Below are positions 35,474 through 43,828 of a DNA stretch of 64,000 nt, in pieces. The notes below the pieces were generated by a model, which had not been told where the DNA came from, made no database searches, and was given only the letters and a program-made list of their open reading frames with translations. This DNA is from Tenacibaculum adriaticum. Lineage in GTDB: Bacteria > Bacteroidota > Bacteroidia > Flavobacteriales > Flavobacteriaceae. The stretch is taken from contig NZ_VNIA01000001.1 in the NCBI RefSeq assembly GCF_008124875.1, forward strand, positions 366,943-430,942, written 5' to 3'. Position numbers and translations under genes: made by a program. The first letter of the stretch is position 1; each line of letters starts with the position of its first letter.

Positions 35474-36766
35474 ATGAAATATTTACCAATCAATCGTGAT
35501 TTATTTATAAAAAATCGCAAAAACTTTATGGCACAAATGAAGTCAAATAGTTTAGCAGTTTTTAATTCTAATGATATTTATCCTGTTAGTGCCGATAGTA
35601 CTTTGCCTTTTGAACAACATCGTGATATATTTTATTTAAGTGGTGTAGATCAAGAAGAAAGTATTTTGGTATTATTTCCTAATTGCCCAAAAGAAGATTT
35701 ACGCGAAGTATTATTTTTACGCGAAACGAACGAACATATTGCTGTTTGGGAAGGCGAAAAATTAAACAAAGAAAAAGCCTTAGAAACTAGCGGAATTAAA
35801 ACTGTTTATTGGTTACAAGACTTAGAAAAAGTTATGGCAGAAATGATGGCTTTGGCTGACACCGTGTACATCAATACCAACGAACACTATCGAGCTAAAA
35901 TAGAAACAGAAACTCGAGAAGCACGCTTTACAAAGTGGTTATTAGAAAAATATCCAGCGCATACAGTAGCAAAAAGTAATCCTATTTTACAACGTCTACG
36001 TTCGGTAAAAGATACTATTGAGCTTGATTTAATGCAAAAAGCATGTAACATTACAGAAAAAGGATTTCGTAGAATTTTAAATTTTGTAAAACCAGATGTT
36101 TGGGAATATGAAATTGAAGCTGAGTTAATGCATGAGTTTTTACGTAACCGTTCTAAAGGATTTGCATATACACCTATTATTGCAAGCGGAAATAATGCAA
36201 ACGTATTACACTACATAGAAAATAATCAGCAATGTAAAGCAGGTGATTTAATTTTATTTGATATTGCTGCTGAGTACGCAAATTATAAGAGTGATTTATC
36301 GAGAACGATTCCTGTTTCAGGTCGTTATACTGAAAGGCAACTTGCTGTTTATAATGCTGTAAATAGAGTGAAAAAGGAAGCAACTAAAATGCTAACCCCA
36401 GGAACTCTTTGGGCAGATTATCATGTGGAAGTTGGTAAAATAATGACTTCAGAATTGTTAGGGTTAGGTTTAATTGACAAAACGGATGTAAAAAATGAAG
36501 ATCCTAATTGGCCTGCGTATAAAAAGTATTTTATGCATGGAACTTCTCATCACATTGGTTTAGATACACACGATTATGGATTGTTACACGAACCTATGCA
36601 AGCGAATATGGTATTTACAGTAGAACCTGGAATTTATATTCCTGAAGAAGGGTTTGGTATTCGTTTAGAAGACGATGTAGTAGTTCAAGAAAAAGGAGAA
36701 CCTTTTAACTTAATGCAAAACATTCCTATTGAAGCAGAAGAAATAGAAGATTTAATGAATCAATAA
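35474..36766 (+). CDS. pepP: Xaa-Pro aminopeptidase (aminopeptidase P, M24B)
   Basis: 430 residues, usual length. It removes N-terminal residues preceding proline. An N-terminal creatinase-like domain (about 1-170) is followed by the pita-bread domain with dimetal ligands: Asp residues in LILFDIAAEYANYKSDLSRT, His in HGTSHHIGLDTHDYG, Glu in FTVEPGIYI and Glu in FGIRLEDDVVV. No signal peptide, so cytoplasmic. Confidence 0.95.
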   Translation: MKYLPINRDLFIKNRKNFMAQMKSNSLAVFNSNDIYPVSADSTLPFEQHRDIFYLSGVDQEESILVLFPNCPKEDLREVLFLRETNEHIAVWEGEKLNKEKALETSGIKTVYWLQDLEKVMAEMMALADTVYINTNEHYRAKIETETREARFTKWLLEKYPAHTVAKSNPILQRLRSVKDTIELDLMQKACNITEKGFRRILNFVKPDVWEYEIEAELMHEFLRNRSKGFAYTPIIASGNNANVLHYIENNQQCKAGDLILFDIAAEYANYKSDLSRTIPVSGRYTERQLAVYNAVNRVKKEATKMLTPGTLWADYHVEVGKIMTSELLGLGLIDKTDVKNEDPNWPAYKKYFMHGTSHHIGLDTHDYGLLHEPMQANMVFTVEPGIYIPEEGFGIRLEDDVVVQEKGEPFNLMQNIPIEAEEIEDLMNQ

Positions 36767-36791
36767 CATTCCTTTTCAAACAAATAAAAAA

Positions 36792-36816
36792 CAGCTCGCT
36801 TTTGCGGGCTTTTTTA
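36792..36816. terminator. Terminator between pepP and the AlbA_2 gene
   Basis: AGCTCGC and GCGGGCT (one wobble) with a TTTT loop, flanked by A5 and T6; can serve the convergent genes on both sides. Confidence 0.8.
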
Positions 36817-37956
36817 TTAATGATACTTTACTTTTCGTAGTACTCGTATTGCTTCTTTATATTTAATATAAGTTGTTATATCTGGTAAATTTCGAATATA
36901 TTCTTTTGCTTTTTCTAGTTGTTCTTTCGAGTCTGAAAATCCGTTGAGGTAACAAATTAAATAATTAGTTGGTAACCGAAATACATCTTCGTGCTCGGTA
37001 ACAGAAAGTGAAATTCCTTTTTCAATTTTGCGAACAATCTCATTACTATTCTCGTAAATATGTTGAATAATAACTTTATCATACTGAGGAGGTTCAAACA
37101 AAAATTCCTTAATAATATCGAGCTTTCCGTTATCTTTAAAATGAATGATGGTTTTTTCTAACGGATAATATGTCTCTTTTTTGTCTATCCCTAAAAGGAT
37201 ATATTCAATAACAATAAATGAATGTTCATTAAACTTAATTTCTACCTCATCTAAAGTAGAATAAAATAACTGAACTTGTTCGTTAATTAATTCTATATCT
37301 ACACGGTTGTATAATTCTTTACCATTAGAGTTTGATTTTTTTCCTGCCCAACAAAGTATAAATTGTTCTTTAAAAACTCGATATTTAGGATTGTATTCAT
37401 CTTTATGACGATTCATAAAATCGAAAACACCATCTAAAGTTAATTGAATATTATTACTCGCATTTTTTTCAATTGCTTCAACAATGGCTTTGTTGTTGTT
37501 TTTGATTTCAAACTTTCCTTCAAGAGGCATTGAATTACTACCACGACGAAAGAAAACACTACCGTATGGATATTTCCAAATAAATCTTGAAAACTTAGAC
37601 AACCCTTTTTTAGGATAAATGGTAACCAACCCTATTACTTTATATCTTGGTAAACGTGGAAAAGGAATGTTTTCGTAGGCTATTTTAGGTGGATTATCTA
37701 CATAAGCATTTACTAAATTTTGAATTTTACTATCATCAAAAAAGTCAACTCCTACAATACTATTATCTGCATCTTTAATTCCCACAATAATAAATGAATC
37801 ATTGTCTGGGTTTGAATTAGAAAGTGCACAAATATGTTTTATAAACTTCGCCTTACCTTCTTTATCGCTTAAATTTAATCGTAACTTTTTATCATAAAAA
37901 CTATTCTCGTCGTTATGCGAGAGAAGGTTTTTAATTAAAAGTCGTTTATTAATCAT
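36817..37956 (-). CDS. AlbA_2/Schlafen-like DNA-binding-domain protein
   Basis: 379 residues. The first ~160 residues match the AlbA_2 (Schlafen-type) domain: KAKFIKHICALSNSNPD, SFIIVGIKDADNSIVGVDFF, KIQNLVNAYVDNPPKI, then FRRGSNSMPLEG. The remainder (about 170-379) is a helical/beta region I do not recognise. It is the last of three overlapping minus-strand genes (SDR, AKR, this one; one-base overlap with AKR). Schlafen-type domains occur in regulators and some RNA-cleaving defence proteins; no evidence here allows a choice. Confidence 0.8.
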   Translation of the reverse strand: MINKRLLIKNLLSHNDENSFYDKKLRLNLSDKEGKAKFIKHICALSNSNPDNDSFIIVGIKDADNSIVGVDFFDDSKIQNLVNAYVDNPPKIAYENIPFPRLPRYKVIGLVTIYPKKGLSKFSRFIWKYPYGSVFFRRGSNSMPLEGKFEIKNNNKAIVEAIEKNASNNIQLTLDGVFDFMNRHKDEYNPKYRVFKEQFILCWAGKKSNSNGKELYNRVDIELINEQVQLFYSTLDEVEIKFNEHSFIVIEYILLGIDKKETYYPLEKTIIHFKDNGKLDIIKEFLFEPPQYDKVIIQHIYENSNEIVRKIEKGISLSVTEHEDVFRLPTNYLICYLNGFSDSKEQLEKAKEYIRNLPDITTYIKYKEAIRVLRKVKYH

Positions 37957-38825
37957 TACGGTACTTTATGCCCTTGACTTGCTACTAAAAGTGAAAACCA
38001 ATCTTCTAAATCTAGCTCCATTTTTACTGCTTCATTTGCATTTTTAATCCGCTCTTTATTGGTGGTTCCCACTACAGGAATGCATTTAGAAGGATGCTTT
38101 AAAATCCACGCTAATAACAATTGATCTTCCGTAGCGTTATACTTTTTACAAAGTGTTTGTAGTTCTTTTTTTATCCTGATGTTTTGCGCTGTCTCTTCCT
38201 TAAAAACATTTCCTAACGGACTCCAACTCATCGATTGAATTTTATTTTTTATCATTTGATCTAAAGATCCATCATGCATTACCGAATGTTGCGTAAGTGA
38301 AAATTCAATTTGATTTGCAAGAACTGGTATTTCGCTCGAAATTAAATCTACTTGAGATACTGTAAAATTAGACACACCAAAATCGATAATTTTTCCTTGT
38401 TCTTGTAACTCAGAAATTGCTGCTGCTATTTCCTGTGGATACATTAACGGACTCGGTCTATGTAACAGAAGTACATCCAAATAATTCGTCTGTAAGTTTT
38501 TAAGAGATTGCTCTACACTCCAAATAATATATTCTTTTGAATAATTATAATGTTTAATTTTAGTATCTCTTGTGTTTCCAACATATTGAATTCCACATTT
38601 AGAAATCAATTGAATTTGCTCGCGTTCTATCCCGCTTTTAGTAAACGCTTTCCCAAACTCAGCTTCTGTAGTATAATCACCGTAAATATCAGCATGATCA
38701 AAAGTAGTATTTCCTTCGTCTACACAAAATTGTAATAAATTAGTCATTTCTTGGGGTGAAAATTGTTTTCCCCAAGCACCCCAAGACATGCAGCCAATAA
38801 TAATTTCAGAAAGTTTAGTTTGCAT
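37956..38825 (-). CDS. Aldo/keto reductase
   Basis: 289 residues, NADPH-dependent carbonyl reductase fold. Catalytic tetrad visible: Asp/Tyr in FDHADIYGDY (about 39-48), Lys in LISKCG (about 73-78) and His in LLLHRPSPLM (about 118-127); NADP-binding region near IPVVGTTNKERIKNA. Overlaps SDR by 11 bases and the AlbA_2 gene by one. Substrate unknown; the pairing with an SDR suggests a short reductive pathway. Confidence 0.92.
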   Translation of the reverse strand: MQTKLSEIIIGCMSWGAWGKQFSPQEMTNLLQFCVDEGNTTFDHADIYGDYTTEAEFGKAFTKSGIEREQIQLISKCGIQYVGNTRDTKIKHYNYSKEYIIWSVEQSLKNLQTNYLDVLLLHRPSPLMYPQEIAAAISELQEQGKIIDFGVSNFTVSQVDLISSEIPVLANQIEFSLTQHSVMHDGSLDQMIKNKIQSMSWSPLGNVFKEETAQNIRIKKELQTLCKKYNATEDQLLLAWILKHPSKCIPVVGTTNKERIKNANEAVKMELDLEDWFSLLVASQGHKVP

Positions 38826-39573
38826 TTTTATTCAGAATAGTAGCACTTGCTTGTGCAGTTGGATATACGATTAAATCTTCGATGTTTACATGATACGGAC
38901 GGGTTACTACAAAATGAATAATATCTGCAATATCTTCTGGTTGTAATGCTTTATAACCTTGGTAAACAGTTTTTGCACGTTCGGTATCACCTTTAAAACG
39001 AACGTCTGAAAATTCTGTTTCTACCAATCCAGGATGAATTGCACACACACGAATATTATGCTGATTTAAATCGATTCTCATTCCTTTATTTAAAGCATTT
39101 ACAGCGAACTTTGAAGCACAATATACATTTCCGTTTGGATAGACTTCTTTTCCTGCAATAGAACCAATATTTAGTATAAATCCATTATTACGTTCAACCA
39201 TTTGTGGAATAATTGCTTTCGAAACATATAACAACCCTTTTACATTACCATCTATCATTGCATCCCAATCTTCAATATTTCCTTCTTGTATAGAATTTAA
39301 TCCATGAGCATTACCTGCATTGTTAATAAGAATATCGATATGTTTGAAATCCTCTGGCAAGCTATCTATTGCTTTCTGAACCTCTTTTTGATTACGAACA
39401 TCAAACTGAAGTGTATGTACATTTGTTAATTTAGACAATTCTTTTTGTAAGTCAGCTAATTTTTCGGCACGCCTTCCGCAGAGAACAAGGTTTATATTAT
39501 TTTGAGCAAACAGTTGTGCGGTTGCTTTACCAATTCCTGAAGTAGCCCCTGTAATAAAAGCAGTAAGATTCAT
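38815..39573 (-). CDS. Short-chain dehydrogenase/reductase
   Basis: 252 residues. Cofactor motif TGATSGIGKA (8-17), NNAGNAHG (about 84-91), active-site Ser in ILNIGSIAG (about 136-144) and the YxxxK as YCASK (about 152-156). Resembles the YdfG/serine-3-dehydrogenase-like group that reduces 3-hydroxy acids, but that is a guess. First gene of the overlapping SDR-AKR-AlbA_2 unit. Confidence 0.93.
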   Translation of the reverse strand: MNLTAFITGATSGIGKATAQLFAQNNINLVLCGRRAEKLADLQKELSKLTNVHTLQFDVRNQKEVQKAIDSLPEDFKHIDILINNAGNAHGLNSIQEGNIEDWDAMIDGNVKGLLYVSKAIIPQMVERNNGFILNIGSIAGKEVYPNGNVYCASKFAVNALNKGMRIDLNQHNIRVCAIHPGLVETEFSDVRFKGDTERAKTVYQGYKALQPEDIADIIHFVVTRPYHVNIEDLIVYPTAQASATILNKNAN

Positions 39574-39630
39574 TATTTTTATAGTTTGTATAAAGGTAAA
39601 AATTTTAATGTAAATCCAATGTTATAAAAA

Positions 39631-39655
39631 AGAAAAACCGCTCCTTAGAGGAGCG
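39631..39655 (-). terminator. Terminator of the 302-residue lipoprotein gene
   Basis: CGCTCCT and AGGAGCG around a three-base loop; minus-strand reading runs into GGTTTTTC. It lies 55 bases past the stop. Confidence 0.75.
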
Positions 39656-39709
39656 ATTCTCTTTCAATTGGTTATTAAAATAACCAACCAAAAATCAACT
39701 AACCAAACT

Positions 39710-40618
39710 TTATTTTAATACTTTTCTATCAACTTTTTTTCTTACTATCTTAGTTCGTTTTCTACCGTTATTCCTTACAGCTGATTTTGCATCTTTAACA
39801 CTTTTTCCTTTTAAGTATTGTACAAAACCTCTTCCTGAATATACATAGGTTGTTTGTGAACTTATATGATATAATGCTATCCTTTGATCATTTATAACGC
39901 TTAATTCAAATTCTTCAATATCTCCACCATCATAATTAAGTGTTAAAATTTTTAAGTCACTATATCCATTTACATCATATACTGTGTAGCTTCCTACAAA
40001 ATTCCAATTAATGAAATCAATATTCGTGCCAAAAGGGTCTCGTGATGAATAGAAGGTCACATCATTTTCTGGTGTAAACTGTAAATATCTTTCCTCGTCA
40101 AATGGATTAGCAGTTCCGTTTTCTATGCCAGTTCTTTCCCAAGCTATATATTCTTGTAAAAAGTATTCGATATTTTCATAAAACAACTTATCGTAATCAA
40201 AATTGTTTCGTTGATATCCTATTAAATAATAACTTACATTTTGATCAATATCATCAATTCTAATTTCATTTCCTGATAATTGTACTACATCAAAACGATA
40301 ACTTCCATCAAGATCATGAAAGGTTTCTAAAACACCATTGTAAGTATCATATTCCCCAACTAAAATCCCTAAACCATTACCTGTTCTACCGATATCAACA
40401 ATATTATTGTTTGCATACATTCTTCCGTTTAAAAAAGACACTGTAAATGCTTTTGACAGGAATGGTACATCTCCATTTCCTGAAGTTCTGTGATAATCTA
40501 CATACCATAAATCATAACCAGAAACAACTTCTTCTAATGAGATTACATTTCTATCTACACATGATGAAAGGAGTATCCCTGTAATCAATGTTAAAAAGAG
40601 TAATTTTAAAGTCTTCAT
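39710..40618 (-). CDS. Conserved flavobacterial lipoprotein with basic C-terminus
   Basis: 302 residues. Lipoprotein signal with Cys20 (LLSSC). The body contains YDLWYVDYHRTSGNGDVPF, NNNIVDIGRTGNGLGI, YYLIGYQRNNFDYDKLFYEN and INDQRIALYHISSQTTYVYSG, a pattern I recall from a widely shared flavobacterial lipoprotein that databases sometimes label (without good reason) nicotinic acid mononucleotide adenylyltransferase. The last 35 residues are strongly basic (GRKRTKIVRKKVDRK). A sigma-54-like promoter lies 35 bases upstream of its ATG, measured from the -12 G. Function unknown. Confidence 0.8.
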   Translation of the reverse strand: MKTLKLLFLTLITGILLSSCVDRNVISLEEVVSGYDLWYVDYHRTSGNGDVPFLSKAFTVSFLNGRMYANNNIVDIGRTGNGLGILVGEYDTYNGVLETFHDLDGSYRFDVVQLSGNEIRIDDIDQNVSYYLIGYQRNNFDYDKLFYENIEYFLQEYIAWERTGIENGTANPFDEERYLQFTPENDVTFYSSRDPFGTNIDFINWNFVGSYTVYDVNGYSDLKILTLNYDGGDIEEFELSVINDQRIALYHISSQTTYVYSGRGFVQYLKGKSVKDAKSAVRNNGRKRTKIVRKKVDRKVLK

Positions 40619-40650
40619 ATACTTTTATTTTGTGGTTATGCTTAAAAAGT

Positions 40651-40667
40651 TTCAAAATACGTGCCAA
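40651..40667 (-). promoter_or_regulatory. Sigma-54-type promoter candidate (302-residue lipoprotein)
   Basis: Minus-strand TTGGCACGTATTTTGAA: -24 GG at 40665-40664, ten bases, -12 G at 40653 followed by A instead of C. The -12 G is 35 bases from the ATG, the same distance as for the 47-residue gene. Confidence 0.6.
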
Positions 40668-40676
40668 AAACAAAAA

Positions 40677-40693
40677 CCACCCAAATTGGGTAG
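40677..40693 (-). terminator. Terminator of the 159-residue lipoprotein gene
   Basis: ACCCAA and TTGGGT around one base; minus-strand reading continues GGTTTTTGTTTTTGG, so its T-run passes straight into the -24 block of the next promoter. Confidence 0.65.
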
Positions 40694-40717
40694 CTTAATA
40701 ATTTTATTATTAAAAAG

Positions 40718-41197
40718 TTAGTTTGGATAAATCGGTTTTCCTTTTTGTAGGTTTTCTACTTTAAAATATTTGGTTTTTTCTCCCTCAATATAACTTAGTA
40801 CTGCTTCTGTATCTTTTAGCTCAAATGGAAAATATTCCTTTCGAATAGTTACTATATTGCCATATTCCATAGAAGCATCTCTATGCATTTGTAAATTCTC
40901 TTTGCTTCGGACTTTCGAAGTGTTAAATTGCCCCATTACCGATTTTTGGCCGTTTAATTCTTTAAAGCTAACTTTTGTCTTTTTGCCTCTAAAGTAAATA
41001 CTATCAAAAGTAATTTCTTTTTCTGAAGTATAACTAATATTTACATTTGTGCCACTAACTCCTTTTACTCCTCCTACCCAATTTGTATAGGTTGCTTTGG
41101 TAATAATAAACGGCGGGGTTTGCTCAAACTGCAAACTTGCACATTTAGTTAATCCTAATGCTAATAGTATAAGCCCTAATAATTTCATTTTTTTCAT
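40718..41197 (-). CDS. Small lipoprotein behind a sigma-54-like promoter
   Basis: 159 residues. Lipoprotein signal with Cys19 (LGLTKC). The rest is beta-rich (ITFDSIYFRGKKTKVSF; EAVLSYIEGEKTKYFKVENL). No known family recognised. It lies head-to-tail with the 302-residue lipoprotein gene and both have -24/-12 promoters, so they probably respond to the same signal. Confidence 0.75.
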   Translation of the reverse strand: MKKMKLLGLILLALGLTKCASLQFEQTPPFIITKATYTNWVGGVKGVSGTNVNISYTSEKEITFDSIYFRGKKTKVSFKELNGQKSVMGQFNTSKVRSKENLQMHRDASMEYGNIVTIRKEYFPFELKDTEAVLSYIEGEKTKYFKVENLQKGKPIYPN

Positions 41198-41218
41198 ATT
41201 TGTTTTCTTTTTTAGAAA

Positions 41219-41235
41219 TTCAAGTACTGTGCCAA
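41219..41235 (-). promoter_or_regulatory. Sigma-54-type promoter candidate (159-residue lipoprotein)
   Basis: Minus-strand TTGGCACAGTACTTGAA: -24 GG at 41233-41232, ten bases, -12 G at 41221 followed by A. The ATG is 24 bases downstream of the -12 G. Confidence 0.6.
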
Positions 41236-41283
41236 GTTACAAATTAATGTTAAAATCAATTCCTTTTTACGTAGTTTTACTGC

Positions 41284-42393
41284 ATGGTAAATTTTAGTTA
41301 TTGGGAACTTAAAGAATGGTTTACAAATGTCGATTTTACTATTGTAGGTAGTGGAATTGTTGGTTTAAACTGTGCTTTAGAGTTAAAAAAACAGCATCCG
41401 AAAGCAAAAGTTTTAATCTTAGAAAAAGGGTTGTTACCTCAAGGAGCAAGCACAAAAAATGCAGGATTTGCCTGTTTTGGAAGCCTATCTGAATTAATTG
41501 ACGATTTACAAAGCCATTCGGAAGAAGAAGTAATTAATCTCGTTAAAAAACGTTGGGAAGGTCTACAATTACTTCGGAAAAACTTAGGTGACAAAAACAT
41601 CGCCTTTCAACAAAATAAAGGATTTGAATTATTTCAAGAAAAAGATTTCTATCTGCAATGTTTAGAAGAAAAAAGTAAAATAAATAACCTTTTAAAACCT
41701 TTATTTAAACAAGATGTCTTTTCAGTATCTGATAATGTTTTCAATTTTAAAAACATTCAGGAGAACTACATTGTTAATAATTTTGAAGGTCAGATTGATA
41801 CGGGAAAAATGATGAGTGAATTATTAGGCTTAGTCCAAAAATCAGGAATTAAAATTTTAAATAGCATTTCTGTTGAAGAGTTTTCTGACAATCAAAATTC
41901 AGTATGCGTAAAAACTAATCAGATTGAGTTTACTACTCAAAAATTATTGATAGCTACCAACGGGTTTGCAAAACAACTTTTAGACGAAAAGGTGCTACCT
42001 GCTAGAGCACAAGTTTTAATTACAAAGCCGATTAAAAACCTACATATTAAAGGAACTTTTCATTTAGACAAAGGTTATTATTATTTTAGAAATATCGATG
42101 ATCGAATTTTATTTGGTGGTGGAAGAAATTTAGATTTTAAAACAGAAGAAACTTCGATATTTGGGCAAACTGAATTGATTCAAAATAAGCTAGAAGAAAT
42201 TTTAAAAAATACTATTTTACCTAATACTAATTTTGAAGTTGAGCATCGTTGGAGTGGAATAATGGGCGTTGGAAATCAAAAAAAACCAATTGTAAAACAA
42301 CTCTCCAACAATGTTTTCTGTGGAGTTCGTTTAGGCGGAATGGGTGTTGCAATAGGTAGTTTAGTTGGTAAAGAATTAGCTGATTTACAATGA
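41284..42393 (+). CDS. FAD-dependent oxidoreductase (DAO family)
   Basis: 369 residues. The dinucleotide-binding motif is VGSGIVGLNCALEL (about 21-34) with an acidic strand end LILEKG; STKNAGFACFGS follows as in glycine/D-amino-acid oxidase-like proteins. The C-terminal FAD contact GVRLGGMGVAIGS is present. It would oxidise an amine or amino acid; substrate unknown. The stop codon overlaps the start of the GreA-like gene (ATGA). Confidence 0.88.
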   Translation: MVNFSYWELKEWFTNVDFTIVGSGIVGLNCALELKKQHPKAKVLILEKGLLPQGASTKNAGFACFGSLSELIDDLQSHSEEEVINLVKKRWEGLQLLRKNLGDKNIAFQQNKGFELFQEKDFYLQCLEEKSKINNLLKPLFKQDVFSVSDNVFNFKNIQENYIVNNFEGQIDTGKMMSELLGLVQKSGIKILNSISVEEFSDNQNSVCVKTNQIEFTTQKLLIATNGFAKQLLDEKVLPARAQVLITKPIKNLHIKGTFHLDKGYYYFRNIDDRILFGGGRNLDFKTEETSIFGQTELIQNKLEEILKNTILPNTNFEVEHRWSGIMGVGNQKKPIVKQLSNNVFCGVRLGGMGVAIGSLVGKELADLQ

Positions 42394-42839
42394 GCTTAAA
42401 AGAAGAATTGTATAAACAATCTTGTAACTATGTAAACAAACGTTTACAAACCGTTGAAGAAATTATTACTTCTAATCAAAAAGCTTTAGAAAGTGAAACT
42501 AAAAGTTCTGCTGGCGACAAACACGAAACAGGACGTGCCATGTTACAATTAGAAATGGAAAAAGCAAGCCAGCAAATTGAAGTTGTTCAGCAAATGAAAG
42601 AAATATTAGCTAGGATAGACCCTTTTAAAACATCTAAAAATGTTCGTTTAGGAAGTATTATTTTTACAGATAAAGCCAATTATTTTTTGTGTATCTCTGC
42701 AGGTCAGTTAACTATCGATAAAAATATCTTTTTTGCCATTTCTGTTTCTTCACCAATTGGAAAATTGTTGTTAGGAAGTCAAAAAGGAGATATTATTTCT
42801 TTTAATGGAAATTTAATAAAAATTGTAGCGGTTAGATAA
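42390..42839 (+). CDS. GreA/GreB-like transcription elongation factor homologue
   Basis: 149 residues. An N-terminal coiled coil has GDKHETGRAML at 42-52, where Asp43 and Glu46 match the two acidic residues at the tip of GreA that stimulate RNA cleavage by RNA polymerase. The C-terminal part has ISVSSPIGKLLLGSQKGDII, the GreA FKBP-like domain pattern. Shorter in the middle than GreA, so a compact relative. Coupled to the FAD oxidoreductase by a four-base overlap and ends eight bases inside the convergent ABC gene. Confidence 0.75.
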   Translation: MSLKEELYKQSCNYVNKRLQTVEEIITSNQKALESETKSSAGDKHETGRAMLQLEMEKASQQIEVVQQMKEILARIDPFKTSKNVRLGSIIFTDKANYFLCISAGQLTIDKNIFFAISVSSPIGKLLLGSQKGDIISFNGNLIKIVAVR

Positions 42840-43758
42840 ATTGAATACAGATCTCCTTTCCTTTTTTAACATCATTAAAATGACTTACATACAATTTTTG
42901 ATCATTAAAATCAACTTCAATCAACCAGTAAAAACCCTTAAAATATGAGTTTATAACTTTCGCTTGTAAATCAGATTTTTCTACAATTTTAATTTGATGT
43001 GGGAATAATAATAGTTGTTTTCCGTTAATTTCAATCTCATTAACATCATCAAACAGTGAAGCTACATATTTATTAAGCGGCGGTTTCGTATACAACTCCT
43101 TGGGAGGAGCATCTGCAATTATTTTATGGTCTTTTATTACAATCATTTTATCTGCAAATGATAACGCATCATTACCATCGTGAGTAGCCACAATACAAGC
43201 AATATTTTTCTCTTTTAAAAAAGCAAATAACTTTCTTCTAAGCGAATTCTTTTTAAAATTATCTATCTGACTAAATGGCTCATCTAATAATAATAATTCT
43301 GGCTCTTTTGCTAGAGCGCGTGCAATTGCAACACGTTGTTGTTGTCCTCCACTTAAGTTTTTAACTTTTACGTTAGCGAAGGGGCTCATTTCTATAACTT
43401 CGAGTAATTCTTCTGTTCTTTTTTTGGCTTCCTCTGGATAAAAACGAGATAAAAATTTAGAAATATTTTCCGACACTGAGGTATAGGGCATCAAATCGAA
43501 ATCTTGTGCTACATATTTAAAAAAATCCATTCCAGGAACTAAGTGATGAGCAGGTCCTAAAACTTGATTTTCTTTCCAAAAAATAGTACCTCGATTAAGG
43601 TCTAATAATCCGTAAATAGCTTTTAATAAAGTTGATTTTCCACAACCACTTTCTCCCATTATACAAAGATGTTCGCCTGGGTTAAGAATAAAGTTAACAT
43701 CTTCTAAAACTTCTTTTTTAGAATGGTAACGAAAGGATAAATTATCTACTTGTAACAT
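42832..43758 (-). CDS. ABC transporter ATP-binding protein
   Basis: 308 residues. Walker A GESGCGKST (about 35-43), Q-loop VAQDFDLMPYTS, signature LSGGQQQRVAIARAL (about 135-149), Walker B LLLLDEP (about 155-161) and the H-loop ATHDG. About 90 extra C-terminal residues resemble the regulatory/TOBE region of the PotA/FbpC/MalK type. No permease or binding protein is nearby, so its partner must be elsewhere. Confidence 0.88.
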   Translation of the reverse strand: MLQVDNLSFRYHSKKEVLEDVNFILNPGEHLCIMGESGCGKSTLLKAIYGLLDLNRGTIFWKENQVLGPAHHLVPGMDFFKYVAQDFDLMPYTSVSENISKFLSRFYPEEAKKRTEELLEVIEMSPFANVKVKNLSGGQQQRVAIARALAKEPELLLLDEPFSQIDNFKKNSLRRKLFAFLKEKNIACIVATHDGNDALSFADKMIVIKDHKIIADAPPKELYTKPPLNKYVASLFDDVNEIEINGKQLLLFPHQIKIVEKSDLQAKVINSYFKGFYWLIEVDFNDQKLYVSHFNDVKKGKEICIQFI

Positions 43759-43796
43759 GGGGTAAAAATACCTTTTCTTTTTTCAAAGAAGAAAAT

Positions 43797-43825
43797 AAAA
43801 AAACCGACACTTCTGTGTCGGTTTT
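43797..43825 (-). terminator. Terminator of the second rimK operon
   Basis: ACCGACAC and GTGTCGGT around TTCT, with A/T flanks; four bases before the rimK stop. Confidence 0.82.
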
Positions 43826-43828
43826 ATA

